64,000 nucleotides of DNA, taken from UBA7374 sp049890275. Lineage in GTDB: Bacteria > Verrucomicrobiota > Verrucomicrobiia > Opitutales > Coraliomargaritaceae. The notes below the pieces were generated by a model. That model saw only the letters and a list, made by a program, of their open reading frames with translations. It made no database searches and was not told the origin of the DNA. Both the position numbers and the translations under genes were made by a program. The stretch lies in NCBI GenBank assembly GCA_049890275.1, contig JBMHBT010000011.1, positions 178,094 through 242,093 on the forward strand, read 5' to 3'. This document shows, in pieces, positions 28,334 through 37,869 of this stretch. Position 1 is the first letter of the stretch. Each line of letters opens with the position of its first letter.

Positions 28334-29242
28334 TCAGTAAGAAGAAGCTCGGTTGTTCGCCGCCTCCTCGTAAATCGTCTTGGGATATACTTTCAGGTCC
28401 CAGACCACACCCATGCGCTCTAGCAGATAGAGTAGATAATAAGTCAAATCCAGTTCCCACCAATACATTCCTTGACGGGCAGAAAGAGGATAACGGTGGT
28501 GATTATTGTGCCAACCTTCACCAAAAGTAAGTAGCGCAACCAGAAGATTATTTCGGCTCTCATCATTTGTCTCAAAGCGTTTCGAGCCAATTATGTGCGT
28601 TACAGAATTAACACAGAAAGTAACGTGGTAAACTAGGACTGTACTCAAAAGAAAACCCCACATAACGAGTTGCAGTCCATTTGTTCCCAGCGATGGAAAA
28701 TAAGCGCTGAGAAATGCACCGAATGAGTACAGAGCACCGATCAAGGACAACACGGGCAAAACATGAAAACGATCAATAAAATGAAGCTCTGGAAATTTAC
28801 ATAAATCACGAATCCGTTCATACTTTATTGTACGGTGTGCCCGGCAAAGAACCCATCCGATGTGCGACCAAAAAGCCGATCGAGTAACCGGAGAATGAAC
28901 GTCTTCTTCTTCGTCCGAATACTGATGATGATGACGATGATTGGCCGCCCACCACATCGGGCCGAGTTGGGCCGATGAAGTGCCGACCCAAGCGAGTACA
29001 AACTGAAAAACGCGGCCGGTTTTGAAGGAACGATGTGAAAAGTACCGATGGAACCCAGCGGTCAGGGCAAATACACGAGCTGAAAAAGTGAGTACCAAAA
29101 TTGCGAGGGCGACCCAGCTAAAGCCAGTAAAGAATATACCTAGACAGGCAATGTGAAGAAAAACGACCGGAGAAGACGCCATCAATAAACGGTTGTCTTT
29201 ATCCTCTAGGGCATGACGAAAGATCTGTAGCAATGTTTTCAT
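28334..29242 (-). CDS. Acyl-CoA/acyl-lipid delta-9-type fatty acid desaturase
   Basis: Membrane di-iron desaturase of about 302 residues from the ATG at 29242. The three histidine boxes are complete: 'GFHRYFSHRSF', 'NHRHHHQYSDEEEDVHSP' and 'EGWHNNHHRYPLSARQG'. Hydrophobic pairs lie between the boxes as expected. It would introduce a cis double bond into saturated acyl chains, producing the substrate for the cyclopropane-synthase-like enzyme in the same operon. It is the first gene of that operon and is divergent from the SRPBCC gene. Confidence 0.9.
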   Translation of the reverse strand: MKTLLQIFRHALEDKDNRLLMASSPVVFLHIACLGIFFTGFSWVALAILVLTFSARVFALTAGFHRYFSHRSFKTGRVFQFVLAWVGTSSAQLGPMWWAANHRHHHQYSDEEEDVHSPVTRSAFWSHIGWVLCRAHRTIKYERIRDLCKFPELHFIDRFHVLPVLSLIGALYSFGAFLSAYFPSLGTNGLQLVMWGFLLSTVLVYHVTFCVNSVTHIIGSKRFETNDESRNNLLVALLTFGEGWHNNHHRYPLSARQGMYWWELDLTYYLLYLLERMGVVWDLKVYPKTIYEEAANNRASSY

Positions 29243-29384
29243 TGGTTGAAAGAAAGAACGTAAAGGCTGTGAAAAGCTTAGCAAACAGGCACTTTTACTA
29301 TTTTTCCAGTATCAAAAAACTTTAAAAATAAGGTATACAGAGCATTCGTAAGTAAGGCATCGGCAAGCCGTACGATTCAGGTAG

Positions 29385-29846
29385 ATGCCTAAAATTCACA
29401 CTCTGTACCGCGAACAAACGATAGCCACTGATTTGGATACAGCATGGGACTTCATTAGTCGCCCGGAAAACTTGAACGAGATCACACCAGATGATATGCA
29501 CTTTCAGATTGTTTCGGATGTTCCTGAACGGATGCGAGACGGGCTGATTATTGAGTACCGAATCGGTATTCCTCTCCTCGGTAAACAAGTCTGGTTGAGT
29601 GAACTGAAGCACATCCGGGAAAAACACTCATTTGTTGATGAACAGCGAATTGGCCCCTATCGGCTGTGGTATCATTACCATGAAATCACCGAAACTGCGG
29701 AGGGTATTCGATTTGTGGATCGAGTGCACTACGCACTCCCCTGTGGCCCATTCGGTGGCATTGCGCACCAGCTTTATGTGAAGGGTCAGCTCCGTCATAT
29801 CTTCGACTATCGAAAAGTTGCCATGGAGCGGATATTTACAAAATGA
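29385..29846 (+). CDS. SRPBCC (START-like) ligand-binding protein
   Basis: A 153-residue single-domain protein of the polyketide-cyclase/dehydrase-like SRPBCC fold (COG4276 style): 'YREQTIATDLDTAWDFISRP', 'NLNEITPDDMHFQIVSDVPE', then 'GPFGGIAHQLYVKGQLRHIF' and 'DYRKVAMERIF'. Such proteins bind hydrophobic ligands. It is divergent from the desaturase-DUF1295-Cfa operon; the same protein class is found beside these enzymes in other bacteria, so it may present or sense a lipid intermediate. Confidence 0.85.
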   Translation: MPKIHTLYREQTIATDLDTAWDFISRPENLNEITPDDMHFQIVSDVPERMRDGLIIEYRIGIPLLGKQVWLSELKHIREKHSFVDEQRIGPYRLWYHYHEITETAEGIRFVDRVHYALPCGPFGGIAHQLYVKGQLRHIFDYRKVAMERIFTK

Positions 29847-30071
29847 CTGCTGTAGGATAAGGCATTGACAGATTCAAGCACACTCGCCTAGTTTGAACTT
29901 ATCGCAGTCCAAGAAGGGTACTGTTCCCGATAGGCAGATACGGATTCTGCCCGCTTGGATTTACTGAAACCTTTATCTCCGATAGATCCATCGGACTCCC
30001 AATTGTGGAAATAGCATTCCGCATGTTTCCACTGACCTGAAGTACGCCTTCAAGCGAGCTGGCACATAGCT

Positions 30072-31208
30072 ATGAGCAACGAAGTTGAAACCCAAAACAA
30101 TACAGAATCAGAAGTGACCGGCATTCTGGAAATCCTCCAGAACAAGACTGGTCAATTGCTTGACCCATCACGCAACGGGAAAACCAAGCCGAGCGATCCC
30201 TTTGTTCCGCGCGAGTTGATTAAACGCTTTAAACTAAAACAAGGCAACTGCATCGAGGCAAAAGCGCAGCACAACCCCCGTCACCCCAACCCAAAGGTTC
30301 ACTTCATTGATACAGTCGACGGTATTCCATTGGATCAACGAAAGGGGCGTTTTAGTTTTCAACAGCTGACATCCGTCCCACCGGAAGAACAAATCACTCT
30401 GGAGGCAAGCGATGGTCGCTTAACCACTCGTGTGATCGACCTCTTCTGCCCGATCGGCAAAGGCACTCGAGGACTCATTGTTGCCCCACCTCGCACCGGT
30501 AAAACCACCCTTCTTCACGATATCGCTCATGGCGTTATCGAAAACCATCCCGAGTGCCACCTGCTTGTCCTGCTAGTCGACGAGCGTCCGGAAGAAGTCA
30601 CCGATTTTAAGCGCAGCGTAGAAGCCGAGATCTACGCATCCTCCAATGACGAAGATATACCCAGTCATATTCGTGTTGCCGAACTAGCGATCGAACGAGC
30701 CAAACGACTTGTCGAGTCTGGTAAAGACGTCGTCCTCCTCCTCGACTCCATTACCCGCCTCTCCCGCGCATACAATTCGGCCAGCGGCAAAGGCGGACGC
30801 ACTATGACCGGCGGCCTCGATATCCGAGCTCTGGAAAAACCGCGCCAGCTCTTCTCCGCCGCGCGAAACTGCGAAGAAGGCGGTAGCCTCACTATCATCG
30901 CCACCGCGCTGATCGAGACTGGCAGCAAGATGGACGAACTTATTTTTCAGGAATTCAAAGGTACGGGCAATATGGAGATGGTGCTCGACCGAAAGGCAGC
31001 CGAACTGCGCCTGTGGCCCGCCGTTAATCTCAACGCCTCCGGCACCCGTCGAGAAGAACTTCTCCTCTCCGGCAAACGCCTCGAAGCCGCCCAGTTCCTG
31101 CGCCGCGCCCTCGCCGGGCAGAAGATCGAAGATGCCGCCGAAGCCATGATCGACCGCATCGGTCAAACCAAGAACAACGAGGATTTCCTCAAGCTCCTGA
31201 GTCGCTAA
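30072..31208 (+). CDS. rho: Transcription termination factor Rho, short variant
   Basis: Hexameric RNA-dependent ATPase that ends transcription. At 378 residues it lacks the ~47-residue N-terminal helix bundle and starts almost directly at the cold-shock-like RNA-binding domain ('GILEILQN'). The ATPase core is complete: P-loop 'VAPPRTGKTTLLHDIAHG', 'VLLVDERPEEVTDF', Q-loop 'LLLDSITRLSRAYN' and R-loop 'QEFKGTGNMEMVLDRKAAEL'. In the RNP1 segment, where E. coli has GFGFLR, this protein reads KTGQLL, so both aromatic RNA-contact residues are replaced. A 225-bp non-coding leader lies upstream. Confidence 0.93.
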   Translation: MSNEVETQNNTESEVTGILEILQNKTGQLLDPSRNGKTKPSDPFVPRELIKRFKLKQGNCIEAKAQHNPRHPNPKVHFIDTVDGIPLDQRKGRFSFQQLTSVPPEEQITLEASDGRLTTRVIDLFCPIGKGTRGLIVAPPRTGKTTLLHDIAHGVIENHPECHLLVLLVDERPEEVTDFKRSVEAEIYASSNDEDIPSHIRVAELAIERAKRLVESGKDVVLLLDSITRLSRAYNSASGKGGRTMTGGLDIRALEKPRQLFSAARNCEEGGSLTIIATALIETGSKMDELIFQEFKGTGNMEMVLDRKAAELRLWPAVNLNASGTRREELLLSGKRLEAAQFLRRALAGQKIEDAAEAMIDRIGQTKNNEDFLKLLSR

Positions 31209-31239
31209 GCGCTTTCTGGGTATCACAGCTAGAGAGGAT

Positions 31240-31260
31240 TGGTACTCAGGGCGGGACTTG
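31240..31260. repeat. Second copy of the tRNA-Leu 3' end (21-bp direct repeat)
   Basis: These 21 bases are identical to 31387-31407, which encode the 3' end (part of the T arm, acceptor strand and CCA) of the tRNA-Leu gene. The copies are 147 bp apart in the same orientation. The 126 bp between contain GC-rich small inverted repeats (for example TCCGGC-N7-GCCGGA at about 31288-31306) and no gene. This resembles an att-site duplication or a scar from an excised element. Confidence 0.8.
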
Positions 31261-31383
31261 TTCCGAGGCCGCAGGCCGACATGACCGGATCCGGCGGCTG
31301 AAGCCGGAGACCGGAACACCGCAGGTGAAAGGACCGCCAATTACGAACCGCGCCAGCGGAGGACAAATGAGTGCTAACGGCAC

Positions 31384-31474
<91 letters not shown>

Positions 31475-31591
31475 ATGTTATTCAAGTTCACCAAGCAATC
31501 TACGTCTGTCAATGATTTCAAGCGCGCTATAGGCAATGAGCCACTTTCTTTACGGCTTCCATCAATTCCTTTTTCCAGCCAACCTTACCTC

Positions 31592-32125
31592 ATGACCATT
31601 GAAGAACGCCTGCAAACATACCTCGGCGAGGAACCGAAGATCCATCCCTCCGCCTACATCGCATCCGGTGCCGTAGTCATCGGCGCGGTCACTCTGGGGG
31701 AACAGGCCAGCGTCTGGCACAACGCCGTCCTGCGGGGCGACATTAATACCATCGAAGTGGGCGAAGGCAGTAACATTCAGGACGGCAGCATCGTGCACTT
31801 GGCCGACGATCTCGGCGTCAGGATCGGAAATTACGTCACCATAGGCCACGCCGCCATGATCCACGCATGCGAAATTCAGGACGAGTGCCTCATCGGCATG
31901 CAGGCCACTATCCTCGATGGTGCAGTCATCGGCCAGCAATCCATTATTGGAGCCGGAGCCCTGGTCACAAAGGGTACTATTGTACCCCCAGGTTCACTTG
32001 TATTAGGTGCTCCCGCTAAAGTTGTACGTGAGCTGAATGAAGAAGAGCGGGCAGATATTCGGACATGGGCCGACAAATATGTAGCTGTCGCTCAAGGTCA
32101 TAAGTCGAGATTCTCAACCGAATAG
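31592..32125 (+). CDS. Gamma carbonic anhydrase-like hexapeptide-repeat protein
   Basis: A 177-residue left-handed beta-helix protein of the YrdA/gamma-CA family. The ATG at 31592 is chosen because the in-frame extension upstream runs into the tRNA-Leu gene and lacks similarity. Hexapeptide turns start at 'IHPSAYIASGAVVIGAVTLG'. The three zinc-ligand histidines of the Cam family are in place ('GSIVHLADD' and 'VTIGHAAMIHAC'). The C-terminal helix 'LNEEERADIRTWADKYVAVA' packs on the trimer. It may hydrate CO2 or act as a metal-dependent acyl-transfer-like protein; many homologues show no measured activity. Confidence 0.86.
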   Translation: MTIEERLQTYLGEEPKIHPSAYIASGAVVIGAVTLGEQASVWHNAVLRGDINTIEVGEGSNIQDGSIVHLADDLGVRIGNYVTIGHAAMIHACEIQDECLIGMQATILDGAVIGQQSIIGAGALVTKGTIVPPGSLVLGAPAKVVRELNEEERADIRTWADKYVAVAQGHKSRFSTE

Positions 32126-32187
32126 TCCAAAAGAGAGTGCTAAATACTTGCCAAATATCTAGCGGCGTCCTCTATTTGTTTTGTAAT

Positions 32188-32202
32188 TGAGACACAATCT
32201 CA
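32188..32202. promoter_or_regulatory. Possible metal-regulator operator upstream of feoA
   Basis: The 15-bp imperfect inverted repeat TGAGACACAATCTCA (five symmetric pairs at the ends, 7-1-7 geometry like a Fur box) ends 15 bp before the feoA start. Fur or a DtxR-type regulator is a reasonable ligand given the target, but the match to a Fur consensus is weak. Confidence 0.35.
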
Positions 32203-32217
32203 GACGATGCTTCCATT

Positions 32218-32442
32218 ATGCGCCTCGACCAAATATCTAAAGACGGAAACTTTCGGGTGATCAAACTGAACAGCGAAAATAGCTGTGTCGCTCGTCTCAT
32301 GTCGATGGGATTGCTTCCGCAACAAGCAATCCGCCTGACTCATGAAGCACCACTTGGCGACCCAATCGCTATTGAATTCAATGGTTGTCATATGAGCCTT
32401 CGGCTCGTCGATGCCCAAGCCGTCGAAGTCGAACCGCTCTGA
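32218..32442 (+). CDS. feoA: Ferrous iron transport protein A
   Basis: A 74-residue SH3-like FeoA domain ('CVARLMSMGLLPQQAIRL', then 'GDPIAIEFNGCHMSLRLVDA'), the small cytoplasmic partner of FeoB. Its TGA overlaps the feoB ATG by one base. An inverted repeat just upstream is a possible operator. Confidence 0.9.
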   Translation: MRLDQISKDGNFRVIKLNSENSCVARLMSMGLLPQQAIRLTHEAPLGDPIAIEFNGCHMSLRLVDAQAVEVEPL

Positions 32443-34595
32443 TGCAGACCGATAATCAAGCACCGCGTATTGCCCTTATCGGCAATCCCAATACGGGAAA
32501 GACGTCCCTTTTCAACATGCTGACCGGGCTGAACCAGCAGGTCGGTAACTACGCAGGGGTCACTGTTGAAAAAAAGACAGGACGATGGAAACTCCCTGAT
32601 GGACGCAAAACAGAACTAATCGACCTCCCCGGTACCTACAGTCTGGCCGCAGCCTCACTGGATGAAAGAATTGCTGTAGATGTTTTGTCCGGCCATGCCC
32701 CTGGACTCTCCGCTCCCGATCTTGTCATTGTCGTCGTCGATGTAGAAAACCTCCGCCGCAACCTCTATTTGGCTTCTCAAGCCTCCGAACTCGGCGCGCC
32801 TATAGTCATAGCGCTCAACTGTTGGGACGTAGCGGAAAAAAAAGGTCTCCAAATTGATTGTAAGCTCCTTGAGCAACGTCTTGGAGTTCCAGTCGTCCCC
32901 ACGATCGCCAAATACCAAAAAGGTACTGCGGAGCTAGCTCAAGCCGTCACCCAAGCTCTTGAGACGCGACCTATGCTCGTACGTCCGAACTGGCCTGAAG
33001 CTGTTCAAAATGCACTGGAAACACTGCGTCAGGAACTGGTTGAAAAGCGGGGGGAGACTCTACGAGACGGCGAGCTTCAACGTCTTCTTTTTGATCGTGA
33101 AAGCGCGGTATGTGAACGCCTTCAAACGGAAGCCGCCGAACATGAACCGATTCTAAGCCATACCCGCAAGCAACTGTACGAAGCTGGCTACCAACCAGAT
33201 GCAGCCGAGTCGGTTCTTCGCTTTCGCTTCCTCAATCCTTTGCTCAACGATATCCTTGAGCGGCAAGCCGTAGCCGCTCGGCGCAGCACATCGGAGAGCA
33301 TTGACCAACTCCTTCTCCATAAAGTCTGGGGCTTACTCATTTTCATTGGCATGATGTATGTGGTATTTCAGTCCGTTTATAGCTGGGCTGGGCCTGTTAT
33401 GGACGGAATCGAAACCGCTGTAGGCTGGGTTGGTGGACATGTCGGCAGCCTTCTCACCGAAGTACCGATGCTCCAAAGCTTGATCGTCGACGGCATTATC
33501 GGCGGCGTTGGTTCCTTTCTTGTTTTCCTCCCACAGATCCTCGTTCTCTTCCTCTTTATTTCTCTTCTGGAAGAAACCGGCTATATGGCCCGTGCCGCCT
33601 TCTTGATGGATAAACTTTTCCAGTGGTGCGGTCTCAATGGAAAAAGTTTTGTACCTCTTCTATCGAGTTATGCCTGCGCTATCCCAGGTATTATGGCCAC
33701 CCGTACCATTCCCGACAAAAAAGCGCGGATGATTACCATTCTGATTGCTCCTTTGATGAGCTGCTCGGCCAGACTACCTGTCTACCTACTGCTAATCGGA
33801 GCCTTTGTGGAGCCAACCTACGGACCGACGATAGCTGGAGCAGCCCTCTTTGCCATGCACTTTATCGGTGCATTGGTCGCCGCTCCACTGGCTTGGTTGC
33901 TTCATCGCACTTTGGATCGCTCCGTGGCCATTCGCCCTTTTGTCATGGAGCTTCCTCCTTACCGGGTGCCTCACTTCAAGCAAACACTCCACCGTATGTA
34001 CGAAAGCGGTCGTGAGTTTGTTCTCCGGGCAGGTACGATTATATTCGCAATGAGTATCGTGATCTGGGCACTCCTCTACTTTCCCCGACCAGCAAGCCTG
34101 GAAGAATCTATTCTCTCTCAAGAACATGCCAGTGAGGAAGCAGCTCAACAAGCCGTGGATGCAGCCTATCTAGAGCGTAGTTACATGGGTCGCTTCGGAC
34201 AATTCGTACAGCCAGTCTTCGCTCCTGCTGGATATGACTGGAAAATTACAGTAGGTGTACTGGCTAGCTTCCCAGCTCGAGAGATCATCATCTCTACCCT
34301 CGGAATCACCTACGCCTTGGGGGGAGAAGTCGATGAAGAGTCCGATGATCTTCGCACTGCCTTGGCCAACACCCAATGGGAAGATGGGCCACGCGCTGGA
34401 CAGCCCGTTTTCAATCTCCCGGTCGCCTTATCCATCATGGTCTTCTTCGCACTCTGTATGCAATGTGGCGCCACTGTAGCTGTAATCGCTCAGGAATTGA
34501 ATTGGCGCTGGGCAGTGGGTAGTTTTCTCACTCTTACCATCTTGGCTTGGTTTGCCGCCGTGTTGGTCTACCAAGTCGGTATTCGATTTGCCTAA
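32442..34595 (+). CDS. feoB: Ferrous iron transporter FeoB
   Basis: About 717 residues; the ATG at 32442 overlaps the feoA stop and is preferred over the upstream in-frame start inside feoA. The N-terminal GTPase domain shows G1 'GNPNTGKTSLFNML', G2 'GNYAGVTVEKKTG', G3 'DLPGTYSLAA' and G4 'NCWD' (less common than NMxD). The membrane part has two Gate domains and the FeoB core, with 'LEETGYMARAAFLMDKLFQW' and the pore Cys-type 'SSYACAIPGIMATRTIPDKK'. It imports Fe2+ across the inner membrane. Confidence 0.95.
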   Translation: MQTDNQAPRIALIGNPNTGKTSLFNMLTGLNQQVGNYAGVTVEKKTGRWKLPDGRKTELIDLPGTYSLAAASLDERIAVDVLSGHAPGLSAPDLVIVVVDVENLRRNLYLASQASELGAPIVIALNCWDVAEKKGLQIDCKLLEQRLGVPVVPTIAKYQKGTAELAQAVTQALETRPMLVRPNWPEAVQNALETLRQELVEKRGETLRDGELQRLLFDRESAVCERLQTEAAEHEPILSHTRKQLYEAGYQPDAAESVLRFRFLNPLLNDILERQAVAARRSTSESIDQLLLHKVWGLLIFIGMMYVVFQSVYSWAGPVMDGIETAVGWVGGHVGSLLTEVPMLQSLIVDGIIGGVGSFLVFLPQILVLFLFISLLEETGYMARAAFLMDKLFQWCGLNGKSFVPLLSSYACAIPGIMATRTIPDKKARMITILIAPLMSCSARLPVYLLLIGAFVEPTYGPTIAGAALFAMHFIGALVAAPLAWLLHRTLDRSVAIRPFVMELPPYRVPHFKQTLHRMYESGREFVLRAGTIIFAMSIVIWALLYFPRPASLEESILSQEHASEEAAQQAVDAAYLERSYMGRFGQFVQPVFAPAGYDWKITVGVLASFPAREIIISTLGITYALGGEVDEESDDLRTALANTQWEDGPRAGQPVFNLPVALSIMVFFALCMQCGATVAVIAQELNWRWAVGSFLTLTILAWFAAVLVYQVGIRFA

Positions 34596-34608
34596 TCATG
34601 CATCCGCC

Positions 34609-34752
34609 ATGCCCTTCTTGGATGCCATACTCATCGGACTATTCCTGACAGGGGCACTCTTCTTCCTCCTTCGTCGATTTCTCTGGAAGAAGAAAGACCA
34701 AGCCTGTGGCTGTAAGAGCGTGTGCCCACACAAAGACAAAGACTCGCTGTAA
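34609..34752 (+). CDS. FeoB-associated Cys-rich membrane protein
   Basis: A 47-residue protein starting 13 bp after feoB: one N-terminal transmembrane helix (LDAILIGLFLTGALFFLLRR), a basic stretch, and a short Cys motif 'ACGCKSVCPH'. This pattern matches the small FeoB-associated proteins (PF12669 type) found after feoB in many bacteria, probably a membrane accessory of the Fe2+ channel. It is easily missed because of its size. Confidence 0.8.
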   Translation: MPFLDAILIGLFLTGALFFLLRRFLWKKKDQACGCKSVCPHKDKDSL

Positions 34753-34781
34753 TTACTTCCGCAACGAATCAGGCAGTAGCG

Positions 34782-36362
<1,581 letters not shown>

Positions 36363-36514
36363 TTTCAATAAACTGAGAAGCCGTTGAAAACAACGACTTT
36401 TGTCCAACAGGGCAAACCTAAAGCAATCAGGTGCCATGGACGCTCAAAAGCTCCCAGAACAAGATTGTCCAAGAAGCCTTGCCAAAAAAACAAGTCCGAC
36501 ACAGCCTAGCCGCC

Positions 36515-36814
36515 ATGTTTCTAGCATTTGACGGCACCATCAATCGCCTCCGCTCTATCGGTTCGTGGGAAGCCGTCTCCTACCTGCTTTTACTCTTTGT
36601 CGCCATGCCCCTAAAATATCTCTGGCACTGGGAAGCGGCCGTACAAGTAGTCGGAATGGCCCACGGGCTTTTGTGGATGGCCTATATTGGGCTGGCCTGG
36701 CTAGGGCAGATAGAAGGACACTGGACGCTGCGAACCACCTTGCTGCTTTTTATCGCTAGTCTACTTCCCTTTGGCCCCTTTGTCGCCGATGCCAAACTAT
36801 TGCGAAAGTTATAA
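36515..36814 (+). CDS. DUF3817 family integral membrane protein
   Basis: A 99-residue protein from the ATG at 36515 with three transmembrane helices. It has the DUF3817 pattern of an N-terminal 'RLRSIGSWEAVSYLLLLFVA', 'MPLKYLWHWEAAVQVVGMAH', 'GLLWMAYIGL' and a final helix. The family has no established function. It is divergent from cimA and stands alone. Confidence 0.82.
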   Translation: MFLAFDGTINRLRSIGSWEAVSYLLLLFVAMPLKYLWHWEAAVQVVGMAHGLLWMAYIGLAWLGQIEGHWTLRTTLLLFIASLLPFGPFVADAKLLRKL

Positions 36815-36967
36815 AAAAGTCGCTTAGGAATACCCATAGGAATGCTATCAAATTGTTGACAACAGAGTGAATTCTAACCTTTGGATCTCGACCAAAAAGT
36901 ATTGATAAATACCCGCGCCAGAAAGAAGTACTTGCTCACCTATTATTAATAAACCGATGCGAGATGC

Positions 36968-37002
36968 CTTGGGAGGGACTCAACACAGTCCCAACTCCCA
37001 AG
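36968..37002. other. Stable hairpin downstream of the FecR gene
   Basis: CTTGGGAG-GGACT-loop-AGTCC-CAA-CTCCCAAG forms two stacked stems (8 and 5 bp) with a 3-nt bulge. It lies in the 221-bp gap between the DUF3817 gene and the convergent FecR gene. No U-run follows on either strand, so it may be a Rho-type or mRNA-stabilising 3' structure rather than an intrinsic terminator. I see nothing else in this gap. Confidence 0.5.
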
Positions 37003-37035
37003 AACTTCATTGGATATACGAGTTGCTAATAAATT

Positions 37036-37812
37036 CTACTGACCACGCGTAGCAGGGCTTGGTACTTGCACCCCAAAATCCTCTCGCGTCAATGTCGGCC
37101 CTTTGGTCACTAGGCGTTCAAGATTAACAGCGCCCTGTGCCACTGCCTCCGGCGCAAAATGCCGACTCGAATCCACCCGGTCAAAAAAGTAGGGGTCATT
37201 GACAGGTAATCGAATAATCGCGATGTGCTGCGGCGGGATCTCAGCGGTGCCTTCCGTCATCGCGCCATTATAATTTTTGTCACCTGCATAATGCCGCCCG
37301 TACTCCATAGTACCGGCATAGCGCGAACGGAGGGCGACCCGTCCATCCATATTCTTCACCTGTAAAATCATTTCCTGACGCTCCACATTGAAGATACTGT
37401 TAACCATAAAGCTACCGGCTTGGATCACGGGTACGCCCAGTGGTGTATAAACCGCAAACTTACCCGCAGCAGAACGAGTCGCTTTCCCATTTATGATACC
37501 ATAGTTGAGCAAGATCGGTTCAGGTACCTTGCCATCGGATTGGCTCACACTAGTGTTTTCTTTTACAGTTATGCTGGCTCCATCCGTTTCAAATACTGCC
37601 TCGCTATGATAAGAAGTAACAATGCTATCACCAGGCTGTAAAACGTCACCAGCAGCAGCCGGACGATACTCTCCGGAAGCACTGTAAAGATGAACTGTGC
37701 CAGAAACTGAAGTAATACGGGTGGCCGCATGCATACTGGCTGTTACCGCGATCCATAAGAAGAATAATCGACCGAAACGCTGAACTGTGGACTGTGTGCA
37801 ATATTTTTTCAT
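37036..37812 (-). CDS. Secreted FecR-domain protein
   Basis: A 258-residue exported protein: signal peptide (hydrophobic 'LFFLWIAVTASMHAA') then a FecR-type beta domain ('VSGTVHLYSASGEYRPAAAG', 'DVLQPGDSIVTSYHSEAVFE', 'GASITVKENTSVS'). There is no anti-sigma membrane segment, so it is probably a periplasmic or surface FecR protein of the kind that accompanies beta-barrel porins in polysaccharide export or surface-structure loci. It follows the porin gene by 57 bp on the same strand. Confidence 0.8.
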   Translation of the reverse strand: MKKYCTQSTVQRFGRLFFLWIAVTASMHAATRITSVSGTVHLYSASGEYRPAAAGDVLQPGDSIVTSYHSEAVFETDGASITVKENTSVSQSDGKVPEPILLNYGIINGKATRSAAGKFAVYTPLGVPVIQAGSFMVNSIFNVERQEMILQVKNMDGRVALRSRYAGTMEYGRHYAGDKNYNGAMTEGTAEIPPQHIAIIRLPVNDPYFFDRVDSSRHFAPEAVAQGAVNLERLVTKGPTLTREDFGVQVPSPATRGQ

Positions 37813-37869
37813 TTTTAATCTCTTTCTTTTTAAGGTCTGTGGATGATGAACTGCCCTCCTCTGAATCCC

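Noticed and set aside
36968..37002. Intrinsic terminator for the FecR gene
   Set aside because: The hairpin is strong, but no T-run follows on either strand; kept as a plain hairpin.
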